Part shown: piece by piece, positions 23,762-47,813 of the stretch
How positions within the stretch are numbered: position 1 is the first letter of the stretch
How the letters are laid out: each line of letters opens with the position of its first letter
Program-made: the position numbers and the translations under genes
The notes under the pieces: generated by a model
What the model saw: only the letters and a program-made list of their open reading frames with translations
What the model was told of the DNA's origin: nothing
The model's database searches: none
Origin: Amoebidium appalachense
Lineage: Eukaryota; Ichthyosporea
Assembly: GCA_963693365.1 (NCBI GenBank)
Contig: CAVNZM010000018.1
Coordinates: forward strand, 992,001 to 1,056,000
Reading direction: 5' to 3'
Length of the DNA stretch: 64,000 nt

Positions 23762-25645
23762 TTGCAATCTGCTACGATATACTAGTAGTCACTTTGAGTG
23801 CTGTCTCCCTGCGCCTACCTTGTATGTTGCCGCAGGCGACAGTCACTAGACAAAGTGTCTGATTGCGCAAACAAATTTAAATCTACAGCAGATGGTTGGT
23901 TAAAAGTCGCAATAATAATTTAACGCTGCGTTCCTATCGCCCAACAACAAAATTACGGAAGCATTCCTATTGCCCATCAAAAGTACGGAAGCGTTCCTAT
24001 TGCCCATCAAGAAAATAAACTTTAATAAAGCGTTCCAATTGCCCATCAGAATTACATAGACCCGGCTGGAGAGGTCCCGCGGCGTAGTAGTGCTCAGCCA
24101 CTTACGTAAGCCAGTGGGTACATAGCCTTGGAGACTAGCTACGATAGGATTCTATGCCAATCTGATTACTACGAAGGCGACATCTTTAGCTAAATGAACG
24201 GAACCAATAGGAAAAAGGATGCAGTTGTAGAAACCTTACAGGCTTTAAGTGCTTGAATCCAGTAATTTGTATTGCAGTTACCCTTTCAGTTTTATCTCCA
24301 AGTCATGGGTGCACTGTCATGCACATCAGACTGAGCGCGACTTCTGATCGATCAGAAGTTACAAAGGAATCAGTGCCACCCGTGCAGGCCGCAGATGAAG
24401 GAATCCACACAATCCGAAACCTGGGGATAATATCAACAACCCGTCCCAGTACTGTAGATCACTCTGAACGAGCAACCGAGTAACCTGGCTGCGTGTGCCT
24501 TACAGCCACTCTGTCAAGTTGTGATTTAGAAGTTCCCCGCCTTATCCCAACTCGTTCAACTGTTTATATGCTGCGCCGGCTGCGACTCTCGGTTTCGACC
24601 TTCTTCGATAATGTGTTCCACACAAAAAAATGATGATAGGCCATTTTTCTGTTCCTATGAATATATAATGTAAAAAAAGGCTTTATAGAATGATACTTTA
24701 GTTTTTTATTTCTGCCAACAAAAGTGTTGCAATTTACCCTCTGTTTGATAAACAGCCTACAGACCAATTCGATGAGATCTCAACTTAGAGTGGCAGCATT
24801 AGTGGCTCGCTGCAGATATCGTGTGATTGGTTCGTTTCTGTGATTGAACGAAACATTGATGTGGCAATCTCAACTGTATTCGGTAATCCAAATACGCAAT
24901 CTTTTAGCCACTCGGCCCGAACCTTTCAAGAACAGGTGTCGGCGGTACATCTTGCCCGCTCAACTCTCTGCATAATTATTTGAGGCTGAGAATAACTGGT
25001 GGCCGGTGTGTAACCCCTGGTGTCTGGGCATGCGACCGACAGACGGATCTGCAGCAAGACTGGGGCAGAAAAACAAAGAAACATGGCTGTATGGCTAAAC
25101 TTGGTATCTTCAAGTCTCTCCCTAATATACCAAGCAACAGCCAAGCATGGTATGATGTTGTCATCTTTATTTGTCATCAGGCACAATGTGTGCATCAGTT
25201 GTTTCCCACACCATTATCAAACTTGAATCTGTGAATTCAAAAGTGCTTCACAATCCTACTCACCCCTACAGAGTCACTAGATTTGACCTTCATTCCATGG
25301 CAACACACAGACGACTCCGTTAATTTCATCCAAAGCCACCAGTTCTGCCACACATACACACAAAGTCACAGACCTATTCAATAAAAATATTGCCAAGCTA
25401 CTTAGCATGTTGCTAGCCATAACATGGCTATTAATCTAATGTTTCGGCAAAACAATCTAACTTTACAGAGAAAGCAACATTCACCTAGTCTGTCCCTCAT
25501 GTGTGAAACATTATTCAGTCCATGTAGTTCAGATATAAACCAGCTAACAGAGAAATTATTCAGTGCATTTAGTTATCTATCTAGCTCACTACCTGCCCAT
25601 ATGTACACTTGGTCACTCATACACACATTCATACACTTTGCATGG
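23762..25645. other. No gene seen between the retroelement cluster and the S9 gene
   Basis: About 23925-24060 holds four imperfect copies of a roughly 35-bp unit around GCGTTCCTATTGCCCATCA. The rest is AT-moderate sequence with only short, uncharacterised open frames. The 3' untranslated region of the S9 gene should end here, but no poly-A signal could be chosen with confidence. Confidence 0.6.
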
Positions 25646-37756
<12,111 letters not shown>

Positions 37757-38460
37757 GCTGCCAGGCTGGGTGGTGGCGCTGAGGCTGAAAACTATACTAT
37801 CGAAATGCTTTTGTAAACCTCTACTGAAACACAGTATTATTATTACCGTACAAAGGAAAGAGTTCAACTGGGGACCGAGCTCTGTGTAATCAGAGGGCCG
37901 TGGCTCTCAGGTGAGGTCTTGGTTGGTGGATCAGATGGATGTACATGATGACGGCGGTCATTCGCATGCGTGATCTGTTGGGCCTTTTTCGTGCTCAGGT
38001 ATGCGTCGATCAATGGTTGTTGCATTTTCATTGGTTAAGATTGGTTTTATGTCTGGAATGTAATGCCGCACGTGGACATTCCAAAAAATAAAAACTGCAG
38101 TGAAGTGCAGCTGCAGCATGCAGACTGTGGCACTACAGTGCACATGTGCGGTGCTATGGCTAGCTGTCGTTGCCAGAGTTCAAGTTGATTGACACTTGCC
38201 CTCAGGACCATGGATAGACTATCTGGGCGTGCCGTGTGCATGGCCGTAAACAAGGGATATTGGCACGTGGCGCAGCGGGAGTTGGCTCTCCCTACTGCAA
38301 AGTGCAGCTGGCAGCAGTAACAACAATCTGAACAATTGCGACAAGACAACCGAGTGTGCACACAGGGTTTCGAGGCAACACTGAGTGGCAGCCTCTCTCT
38401 CGTCTCTCTTCAAAATTTTTAAACGGGGGGAGGGGGGGGGGGGGGGGGGGGGGGGATGGG
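37757..38460. other. No gene seen; upstream region of the S9 gene
   Basis: Ordinary complexity up to 38420, then a G run at about 38425-38455. ATTGG motifs at about 38030 and 38043 (CCAAT on the minus strand, which reads away from the S9 start) could be promoter parts, but nothing here is decisive. Confidence 0.5.
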
Positions 38461-38474
38461 AAGTTAATTAGCGT

Positions 38475-38738
38475 ATCGTTCTTTCGGCATGTCGGGCTGA
38501 TAGCTGGCTGTGCAGTCAGCGCTAGCCATTCTGCAGGAGCTAGTAGAATGGCCCAGCTGGGTGGCTGCAGGCTGGTTGGTTTCAGCCTGGGTGGGGGCAC
38601 ATGCGGCAGAACAACAGCTGCTGCCACAGCATAATCGGCCCCTAAGTTCCACAATTCTACTCTCACTGCCTATGTACAGTATGCATGCCTTGGGGGTGGG
38701 GTATCGGTGTGTGCGTGTGACCGGTGGGCCTGCTGTAA

Positions 38739-38794
<56 letters not shown>

Positions 38795-39190
38795 GGGGGG
38801 GGAGGGGGGAGGGGGGGGCCTCCCGAGGGGGAGGCGGGGCACCGGAAGGGATCATTGCACTTTATTGGCCGCTCCCTCCGGCCAATCCGGGAACACAACA
38901 TGTGCCCCATATGTATGATATGTACATCATAATACAGACGAGAGCCACCCCTTATCAATGGTAACTACTACACCGTCACAGCCGCTAAAGCCACAGGCCT
39001 TACAGACCACCTATTCAAGACACCGTAAAAAAGAAACAACACACACACACACACACAAAACAGAACAAAAACCGGAAGGGCCGAAGGGTGGTGGTGCTGC
39101 TTTCCCTGAATAATGCACGATAAATATATATCTTAGACTGAGAGGGAAAAACTGCTGTATACCCAAAGCAATGGTGTGATGACAGTACTA
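38475..39190 (+). repeat. Dispersed repeat R1, copy 1, with an internal insertion
   Basis: About 38475-38715 and 39071-39190 match 60615-61005 and 62965-63355. The shared phrases include AGTAGAATGGCCCA, ACAACAGCTGCTGCCACAG and TTATGTGATGACAG-like sequence. A G run of more than 50 bases (about 38739-38793) occupies the middle. No coding potential is recognised. Confidence 0.8.
38851..39080 (+). mobile_element. Short retroposon-like insertion in R1 with a 10-bp target-site duplication
   Basis: ACCGGAAGGG occurs at 38841-38850 and again at 39071-39080. The 220 bp between them are absent from the two R1 relatives at 60.9 and 63.2 kb, which read directly from the G run into the matching sequence. 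The insert ends with an A-rich stretch (…CAAAACAGAACAAAA). A direct repeat plus an A-rich end fits target-primed reverse transcription. The source element is not recognised. Confidence 0.6.
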
Positions 39191-39324
39191 TTTATTTAGT
39201 TGCAAGCGAAAGCTCCCAAGAAAGTTTGGTTAACTGATCCCCGGTGGCCATGCTAGGCCCATGCTGTCCAATAGCAAGGCCCAACACCTTACCTAATATG
39301 GCCATAAGCCTGGCTGCCACTTCT

Positions 39325-39600
39325 CAGTGCGGTGCCTGCTTGGCTTCATCTCCCCGGCCACACCGGTACCTCTCCGATCCACACACGTGCACAAAGTCAT
39401 GCCATTTCTGACAGCCAATCGGAAGTGTTACACCTGGTGGTTACCGTTGTGCCTCGCCCAATCAGGTTGCAGGGCCCTGCCCACACACCCAATGCCTATT
39501 AGGGTGATGAAACAAAACCCCCTGCATGCCATCTGCCACATGCATATGTGAGCGTGCAAAAACAATTCGAAGGCGCCAGGGCCCTCAAGGTTTTTTTTTT
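39325..39600 (+). repeat. Dispersed repeat R2, copy 1
   Basis: Matches about 50052-50290 at the phrases TGCTTGGCTTC, CCCAATCAG and CTGCCCACACACCCAA, and at CGAAGGCGCCA. It is followed by a T run and a long G run (about 39627-39661). Confidence 0.7.
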
Positions 39601-39626
39601 TTTTTTTTTTTTTTTTGTGCGGGTTG

Positions 39627-39662
<36 letters not shown>

Positions 39663-40730
39663 TTAGCCGGAGACGGCTAACCAAATCATGGATTACCCGC
39701 CCCCCCCCTCTCCCCCCCCCCCCCCCCCCCTCTCCCCCAACCGAGGAAATATGAAATTCCGTTAAATCACTTACCCCCCCCTCTCCCCCCCCCCCCCCCC
39801 CCCCAGGCACGCACACACACAGAGGGTTGCAGTGGTGGTGGTCTTTTTCTTGTTCGTATTGTGGTGGTGGGGGGGGGGGGGGGGGGGGGGGGCTTGAGAA
39901 GGAGTGGATAGCGGTAGTTTCGCCGATGGTCAATGGGAACCAAGGTGCACCGCCATGCAGCAATTGGCTGCCAGTGCTGCAGTGCCTAGCTGTTGTCTCA
40001 GTTTCCGGCGGCATGCACATGTGCCCTTAATTGGGCCATCGTATGTACTATCGAACTAGTCGGTGTGGATCGAACACACACAGTCACACCGCAGGCTAGA
40101 CTGCTACTCATCGAGTTGGGGCAGAGGGAGAGCCCCGGGCAGCACGGCTGGAAGGACCCAGCATACACGGCCGGACATGTGAAGGAGAGATCACGGCCAT
40201 ATGATTGGCCGCCTGGCCAGATTTGGCTACTGCTACATATAAGGAAATGCCAACCATTTATCAACAGCAATAAATTAGTTAGGGGTCAAGAAGTGAGATG
40301 CCCCAATGGCGATGAGGTGTGGTGCCTCCTTAAACCCTGTGTTCCCCTCCGAGCCCACCACGAACAGTCTGGGGTTAATCCGGGCCCCGGCTAACGCACC
40401 ACACCAGCCTAGTAGGCAACAATCTGATGCACGGCCTTCCAAGAGTACGGGGGCTATTTCACAATGGGTGGAGGACTGCCCTTGGCCCACCGGGCAGCAT
40501 GCAGCCAACCAATCTGCACCACCTGGCTTAGCTGCTCACCATGGCACACATGTGTCAGCCTACACTGTATTTTTTTAAATTTTCACTTAGCGCCCGGCTT
40601 CAAGCCCATTGCGCGACAACCGCCCCGAAGTCTACAATTCGGATGTACAGAATGTTATCGCCGCGGTACAACTCCTACGCTCTGCTTATCGGACCCTGGT
40701 CCCGCCATAACAGACAGCACTAACCCAGGG
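39600..40730. other. Homopolymer-rich region without a gene
   Basis: T, G and C runs at about 39592-39900, then ordinary sequence. The stretch before 40736 may belong to the 5' side of the truncated LINE, but no RT motif could be read in it. Confidence 0.5.
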
Positions 40731-40735
40731 GGTAC

Positions 40736-41500
40736 ATGGGGTATGTATGGAGTTCCCCGGGGGTGCGGAGCCGCCCACAGGCAACACCCTTTCCCCGAGC
40801 CGAGAGGGACCCCTTGAAACTCAACAAGGGCCCAGCCCAGGCATCGATCAGGGCCGTAAAGGGCAACACCCAGAGCCTATCACTGGCTATGGGCACCGTA
40901 CCCACCATGGCCAGGCTACACCGAGATCACCCGACCATCGTCACGGAACCCACGTGCCCCAGGTGCCAACAGCACCCGGAGACGACGGCCCACCTCTGGT
41001 CCTGCTCGGCACATGCCGAGGAAGCCCCCTCTCTGACCGCGGCCATCACGGCATGTATCTACAACGTGCTGCACTCTCGTTACCCCAAGACCCCCACGGC
41101 ACAACACCGGCAGACAGCCAACACGGCCACCTCCCAGTGTGAGTGGTTCAAGTGGATCGGAGGGCAGCTCGGCCTACCAGACACCAAGGACATCAAGTGG
41201 GTCACACGGGGTTTCTGCCCACGATCCGTGGGGCCCCTACTAACAGACCTCGGCACCACAGAGCCCACGGCACATGCCATTTTAGCTAAAATAACCGTAG
41301 AATTGCAAACTTTCTTCTATGCTAGGATATGGACACCACGTAACACGACCCTCCCACCCACCCACCCTAAAATGCACAAACACAAACATTCCAGCACCAC
41401 ACGTAAACAGAGACGTAGAGCCCCACCGAAACCCAAATCACATACACCCACACAACCCACACACACAGGCAGCATGCCCAACCTGCAGACACACACATAG
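40736..41500 (+). pseudogene. C-terminal fragment of a LINE-type retrotransposon ORF2
   Basis: Open frame of 254 codons. Residues 74-90 form a C-x2-C-x8-H-x3-C knuckle (CPRC, then ETTAHLWSC), the type found after the RT domain of non-LTR retrotransposons. The C-terminal 50 residues are basic and Pro/Thr-rich. No RT palm or endonuclease motif is present, so the copy is 5'-truncated as LINE insertions usually are. A 3' untranslated region and poly-A tail follow in the right order, which supports the call. Confidence 0.65.
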
Positions 41501-41918
41501 AACAAATCAACCATGCAACCCTAGGCTCTTAGATCATTACACCGTAGCCACCCAATATGTACAACACCATATACTATTAGGCAGCCACCCACCACCACCA
41601 GACCCCACCATACACCACTATCCCCCGTAAACCCACCCACACCACACCACACATTCCACCACTTTAGATGAACCAATGAGAGCCCAGTTTTTCAAGTTTA
41701 TTCGTCGGTTCTGAGTGGAGGGGAAGCCTGGTGCTACCCACCGGCGTGGCTGGGGTTGATACCCCGGGCAAAGTGTGTACATATAGTTAGGATTGTTATA
41801 GGTGTGTTAGTTTTAGCTACTAGCATCGTAGCACCCTAACTAGAGTACTGTCGGTGCTGGGTGGAAGACGGTAGTTCCCCCTGAGGGCCCCTAGGGGTAC
41901 CTCCGGGAACAAAACGGG

Positions 41919-41954
<36 letters not shown>
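41501..41954 (+). mobile_element. LINE 3' untranslated region and poly-A tail
   Basis: Ends in about 33 As at 41922-41954. The last 150 bases before the tail (from GGGCAAAGTGTGTAC) are repeated in modified form at about 42828-43016. Confidence 0.75.
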
Positions 41955-41955
<1 letters not shown>

Positions 41956-42283
41956 ACACACCCTTTCCCCATGATACATAATCAGGAAGTAATCGGCCCG
42001 AGTGGGAGCATATAGAACTCCACCATGGGCAACTATAAACAACCCATCCCCACCATACAGCCGATAAACACAGCCACATTCTTTGGCCCTGGCCATGCTG
42101 GGTGGCTCTCTGCGCAGGGCAGGACAGCGGGCATCTAGAAATGTTGGCATTTCACACCCTGGGGCAGCATTTCTTCATGGCATGTGTACAAGGTAGGTGC
42201 TCCCCTCTCTATGTACATACTATAATGCACAGCAAGGTTGACTGGGGCCACTTAGCAACCCCTCCTCCCCCCCCCCCCCCCCC

Positions 42284-42316
<33 letters not shown>

Positions 42317-42703
42317 AAGAATGAAAGAAAGAAAAAGAAATAAAGAAAGAAAGAAAGAAACACAACACATTACCACCACCCCTTTCCCGTTCTAACCGAT
42401 CACAGCATCACCTCAATCAGACAACTGCAGTGTGCATCAGTGCATGGTACAGGTGAAAGGGACATAGTGGTTGGCATGTAGTAGGTATTGTTTATTATTT
42501 GTTCAAAGTGTAGGTGTACTCTAATTATGTGACATGATAACGTTTTCAAACCGGAGCATTACTCACGCGAGAAAGAGAAGGTGTGTGTGTACGTGCGTGT
42601 GTTTGTACGTTTAGGCATGCGTAGGGGAGTGCCTGTATGTAAACTTTGTATATGTGGGTGTGTGACAATTTTGTGTGCGTGCGCCGGCATGCACGCAGGA
42701 GTA

Positions 42704-42737
<34 letters not shown>

Positions 42738-42822
42738 CGCGCGTACGTACGTGCGTACATGCGTACATGCGTGCGTGCATGTTTGCGCGCATCCCGGTAT
42801 CGGCATGGATGTCGTAGTAACC
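41955..42822. other. No gene seen; second A tract and TG-rich sequence
   Basis: A C run followed by an A run at about 42270-42314 and (GAAA)n to about 42360. TG- and CG-alternating sequence at about 42708-42775. Confidence 0.6.
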
Positions 42823-43016
42823 CTGGGCAAAGTGTGTACTAATAGTTAGTGAGGTTTCGGAATGATGGTTTAGCTTAGCTAGGCACATAGATGGCACCCT
42901 AACTAGTGTCGGTGCTGTGTGGTGGACGGCAGTTCCCTCGAGGGCATGCAAAGGTCCTCGAGGGAACTACCGTCCACCACACACCTCCGGGAACAAAACG
43001 TGATGAAATAAAAAAG
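42823..43016 (+). mobile_element. Second LINE 3' end, carrying a long inverted repeat
   Basis: Shares CACCCTAACTAG, GTCGGTGCTG and CTCCGGGAACAAAACG with the 3' end at 41770-41922. Arms 42916-42943 and 42956-42983 are a 28-bp inverted repeat with one mismatch and a 12-base spacer. Confidence 0.7.
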
Positions 43017-43089
43017 CCGTGTTTGCGCGCGAGCGGGCGTGTTTGTCTGTGTATGTGTTCCGGTGGGTATGCATGTGCATATGTGCGCC

Positions 43090-43260
43090 CATGGAAGGTG
43101 TACACTCAGAGCTCGGATGGGTTTGGTTGAAGTCTGGGAAAGGGTTTTCATGTGGGTGTGTGCCCGGGGGGTCGGTGTGCGTTCATGAATTGGTTCTTGG
43201 GTGGATGGTGTATAATATCTGTGTAGCCCGGGCGGGGTCCCAGGGGGGGGAGGGGGCGGA
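43090..43260 (+). repeat. Dispersed repeat R3, copy 1
   Basis: Matches about 50315-50470 at GGTGTACACTCAG, GCTCGGATGGGTTTGGTTG, TGTGCCCGGGGG and GTGGATGGTGTA. (TG)n follows at about 43300-43600. Confidence 0.75.
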
Positions 43261-43284
43261 GGGGGGGGAGGGGGCTCGAGGAGG

Positions 43285-43302
43285 CACGTGGAAGCTGTGT
43301 GT

Positions 43303-43374
<72 letters not shown>

Positions 43375-43408
43375 GTGTGTATGCGTGTGTGCGTGTGTGT
43401 GTGTGCGT

Positions 43409-43490
<82 letters not shown>

Positions 43491-43567
43491 GTCTGTTTGT
43501 GTGTTTCCGCGCGTGTGTGCGTCTGTGTGCGTGTGTGCGTGTGTGTGCGCGTGTGTGTGCGTGTGTT

Positions 43568-43601
<34 letters not shown>

Positions 43602-43640
43602 TATGTGCGCGTGTGCGTGTGTGTGCATATGCGTGTATAT
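43285..43640 (+). repeat. (TG)n microsatellite with GC-alternating interruptions
   Basis: Long TG array broken by GTGCG and TTTG units. Cys-Val reading frames over it are repeat artefacts. Confidence 0.9.
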
Positions 43641-43799
43641 GCGTGTGGTGGGAGAACACGTTAAATTTAATTGACATGCATACATGGGGAAGCAGACAGC
43701 AGCACGACAACTTGATTTGGGACGGGGTTTCGCTGCTGCATAGACAATGAGTGACGGTAAAATAGGGTAGTTACGCACGTATGTGCACATGGCAACATG

Positions 43800-43960
43800 G
43801 TATGAAGGCGTGAGGTGGCCCCTCCGGGGGGAAGAAATGCGTAAAAGCACATCTTACACACCGGGCTCTTTCAACTTGCGCATTTTCAAAAGGTTGTTTG
43901 TTTACTAACTGGTATGCAAAATGACGGAATGTGCTCATTTGATTGGTATACGCATTCTGA
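43800..43960 (+). repeat. Dispersed repeat R4, copy 1, upstream of the first F-box gene
   Basis: Matches about 52905-53095 at GAGGTGGCCCC, ATCTTACACAC, CAACTTGCGC and TTGTTTGTTTAC, and at GACGGAATG. The second copy lies upstream of the second F-box gene. Confidence 0.75.
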
Positions 43961-44237
43961 GCCAGGAGCCTCCTCCAGTGGCTCTTCCAGAAATGGCTAA
44001 ACTATGACCGTGCTGATTTGTACAAAAAAGCGATAAAAGAGCAGAATGGTATGCAAATAGACAGAATACGCGTACTTGGTTCGTAAACTGTCAGACAGGT
44101 ATAATTGCCTGAGCATACTAGCTTGATATGGTTATTAATGACGTCATACCCACTGGTCTTGGGTTGAAGTGGGCACAAAATCAAGGCAAACAGTAAAAGT
44201 AGAAAAAAGGTTCAAAGTTTTACACCCAAGTCTTCGT

Positions 44238-44365
44238 ATGTTTACCCAGCCAGTTCACCAGAGAACAGCCCTACCTACCAACACACCGCTTGCTATTCGC
44301 ACCTACAGCCCACGGCATCTACCACCTGAAGGCCACCGTGTTGCGACGGAGCATCATTCAAGCTG
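44238..44365 (+). other. Candidate first exon of the F-box/LRR gene at 45.9 kb
   Basis: An ATG at 44238 opens a 128-base frame ending at a good donor (CAAGCTG|GTGAGT). It leaves two bases over, which join in phase with the acceptor AGCACAG at 45871-45878, where one base is needed before the F-box codons. This is support by phase and splice sites only. Confidence 0.35.
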
Positions 44366-45878
44366 GTGAGTTTGGTCTCCTCCTCCTCTTGTCTCCGCCT
44401 GCACCCACCCACCCACCTGGCCCTTTCTTCGAAGACATTATTCTTTGTCTAATAAGTCTATCTGTCTCTGTGTGTATGTCTCGTTGTATTGTCTCGTTGT
44501 ATCGGATCTTTTTTCTTTACAACTCTCTCTTCTGTTTTGTTTTTTTGCTTGCGCTATTGCTGGATGCCATACCTGCGCATACTATGGGCTGCACCGTTTT
44601 CTTGGGTTATCCTAGGCACAGTGTTGTGCGCCGCTTTTTCTCCCCTTCCCCCGCCCGCCCTTCCACCATTTTCCTGCCTCCCCCTCCCCCCTCCCTCCCC
44701 CCCCCCTCCCCCCACCTTTCCCCTGTCTTCCTCCCACATGTTCGAACATGAACCCACACACAATCACACACAGGCACGTGCACAAACACACACGTGAAGA
44801 AAACGCACATCCTTAGGAATAGGGGCACTTGCACTCTCTTTTTTTAGACCTTTTAGTATCAAAAATATATTGCAGGCAGGCATGCTTGTGTGACCCTCCC
44901 CCCGCCCTCCTCCATAGCCCAGCCCATTGAAAGGCATGTAGAGTTGGGTGGGAAGAATCTGGTTCGTTATGCATGCCAGCAGATGTCCTTCTGTTTGTTT
45001 TTGCACATCCTGTTCGCATGTCAGCGGCACCATGTTCTCGTTGTGCCTCCACTGATGGACCTCCATACCGCATACCACGGTGTCCCTCTTCTCCTCTCCC
45101 TTGTCTCCTGTTGCAACTGTGGCCTAGCTCTGTTGCTCTGACTTTCTGCCTTTAAACTCCCTCTGTGCTTGGACAACCACACTCAAGGCACAAACATAAC
45201 TGTGTGCTGGATCCAGGAATTGTGAACTTACATGCACACACACACACGCACACACACACACACTCACTCACTCACTCACTCACACACATTCGGTTGCATG
45301 CACTCGCATGTATACACACACGGTATGACTGGGCACACACCTGCGCCCGTGCTTACGCTAGCACACACGCACACTTTCTCTCTGTCTCACCCTGAACGAC
45401 TATCGTCTTCTCTCTCTCTCTCTCTCTCCCCCCCCCCCCCCCCTTCCCGGGGAGCTCCCTCTCCCTATGCCTCTTCCTATCCCTTTCCCTCCCTCCTCCC
45501 TCCTCTGTCTTTTTGAGTCGCACACAACATTCTCTCCCTTCCCCCCTCCCCTCCCCCCCCATCCTCCTTTCCCCCTCGATCTCCCGCCTTTCCTCCCTCC
45601 CTTTCCTTCCCCTTACTTCCCGTCTGCCTCCCTCTCCTCTCATATACTCTCTCTGATTGCACAACCCTTTGTTATAAAGAAACCATCATCCTTTGTTTTT
45701 ATCTTTTCCCTTCTACCACACGTACGGGCACGGGGGAAATCCAGAGGGAAGAGGGAGGGGGGCGGGGGAGGGGGGGGGGGGTGCAGAAGCACCATAACAG
45801 GTTTTGTACGGCCCATGCCCACTGTTTTGTTTCATGCCCACCACCTGTCTAACACGTGTGCCTACCCCGAGAGCACAG
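44366..45878 (+). other. Possible intron or intergenic region before the F-box exon
   Basis: Contains C-rich runs (about 44640-44720, 45428-45650), (CA)n with (ACTC)n at 45236-45280 and a G run at about 45755-45782. No independent gene is recognised. Confidence 0.5.
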
Positions 45879-47667
45879 CCCCCTCCTGGCTCTGCCCCCC
45901 GAGCTCGTCACCCACATCATTCGCTTTCTGCCGTTGGCCGACCGCAAGACTTTTTCGCTGGTCTGCCGCTACTTCCGCACCCTTGCACGGTCCCACCAGG
46001 CCGGGCTGGTGTCTATGTCCTTCCGTGGTGGGGGGAAGGACGTCGACAAGTTGGACAACTCAAACCAGTGGCATGCGGCTATCGGCACGGTGGTGCTGGA
46101 CCTAGACCTGATGAACTATACCCTTGACGGCAACAAGAGAGTGTGCAAGGCCATTTTTCGCCAGATTCAAGTACTTCCGAATTTGGAGAGCATTCATGTT
46201 TTGTGAGCGGGAGGTGAGGAGGCCTTCTGGGAGCCTCTACTTGAGTCACTGGTCGAGACGGTTGGGAGCAAGTTGCGGACTGTAAGCCTCAATCTTGGCG
46301 CTATGGCCAACAACCCATCCTCCCACACTAGATGGCAGCTAACTCAGAAGGTGCTGGGTTGCTGCACACACATGCAAGAGCTGTCGGTGACCATCACGGC
46401 GCCTGCGGGGTTCCAACGTGCACCGCTTGCACCGAACGAAGGTGTCAATCGGCTGAAGTACACGAGCAGAAACTGTGCGCTGTTAACCGATTTCCTTTCG
46501 GCGTGCCCAAAACTCGCGCGCATACACCTCACTGCGACCATCAACCACCTAAGGTATCGCGACCTGTTGCCTTTGGAGGCCTGTCCGAACCTCACCCACG
46601 TGTGGGTGATGACGGCCACTGGGGACCTCAGCAAGCATGCGTGCCCAACCTGGAGGTGGTGGTGGTCGACGTGTCCCAGCCCGTGAATGTGCATAGGTTG
46701 GCGGCGTGTCCCCGCCTGCGCCGCGTGTTTCTTTCCTGCATAGGTTTGTCGGCCGAGCTCCCCGATTTCCAATCCGATATTTTAGAGTTCTTTGAATTTT
46801 CCTCCAGTTTTTCTGCGGCATCCGTTGACACACAAGGAGTGATGACATCTCTATCGGCCCAAACACAGACACTGAAATCCCTCACCCTGAGTGGCATTGA
46901 AAACGTACGGCTGGATGCACTCGCACCATTCCAAGCACTCACCGAGGTCACCCTGATAGACTGTGTTTGCGACACTACTCCCCGTGCGGTGGCAGGAAAC
47001 GAGCTGGTTTCGCAAAACCAAGCCCATCAAGGCCCTAACGATACGTGCATTGAGCCATCTGCCGGCCATCAATGCAACATCGTCCCACATGCACCTTCGG
47101 CAGCTCCAAAACGACCCGGCCTACTCGTTTCTTGCTCACTGCACCACTCTCGAGGATTTAACGATCAGCGGTGCTCCCAACAAAAACATAGATGATATCC
47201 GCCCACCCACCTCTCTCACCCGCCTCGAGTTGTGTAACGTCGGGGGCACCACCCTTTTCCCTCTCACCAACCCAAAGTTGCGCAGTCTTTGCGTTGAAAA
47301 TTGCACGTCACGTTGCTCACTCGGCAGCGCCCCCGCCACTACCGAATCGCTAAAGCCAGTAGATCTGTATAACTGCGACAGACTGGAGGACATCAGTGCT
47401 CTGACGCACATACACACCTTGCAGTCGCTCACACTCGTCGATGTGGATATGATTGGTACGCTGGAAGGTTTCAAGGGCCATCAGAGCCTGTGTGAGGTGT
47501 CTATCCGTTGCCCCGGGATCAATATATCGGCCCTGTTATCGTGCCCCAAAATCGGTCCTGATTCGGTTCGGGTGCATGGCAGTAACCCTCAATCCCCTCC
47601 GCCGAGCGAGCAAGTGAAACGCATTGCCACCCTGCAAAAGGCAATTACGATGAGAACGGTTCGTTGA
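45879..47667 (+). pseudogene. F-box/leucine-rich-repeat gene 1, interrupted
   Basis: The F-box lies at about 45886-45985: LPPELVTHIIRFLP, then DRKTFSLVCRYFRTLA. In this family the box binds Skp1, so that an SCF ubiquitin ligase can take the substrate held by the repeats. Leucine-rich repeats of irregular length follow (for example PNLESIHVL, LTEVTLIDC, LRSLCVENC, LQSLTLVDV) up to the stop at 47667. Breaks: an in-frame TGA at 46204-46206, a frame change near 46640 and a change back near 46975. Introns at these points were not found, so a decayed gene is the simplest reading; undetected introns or sequencing indels remain possible. Confidence 0.7.
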
Positions 47668-47725
47668 TAGGTACATACACCCCCCTCCCCCCCCCCCCCC
47701 CCCCCCCCCCCCAACTTGGGCTCCC

Positions 47726-47813
<88 letters not shown>

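Noticed and set aside
42831-43016. Independent miniature transposon (MITE) because of its inverted repeat
   Set aside because: The sequence aligns with the LINE 3' end at 41.8 kb, the inverted arms are internal to that alignment and no target-site duplication is seen.
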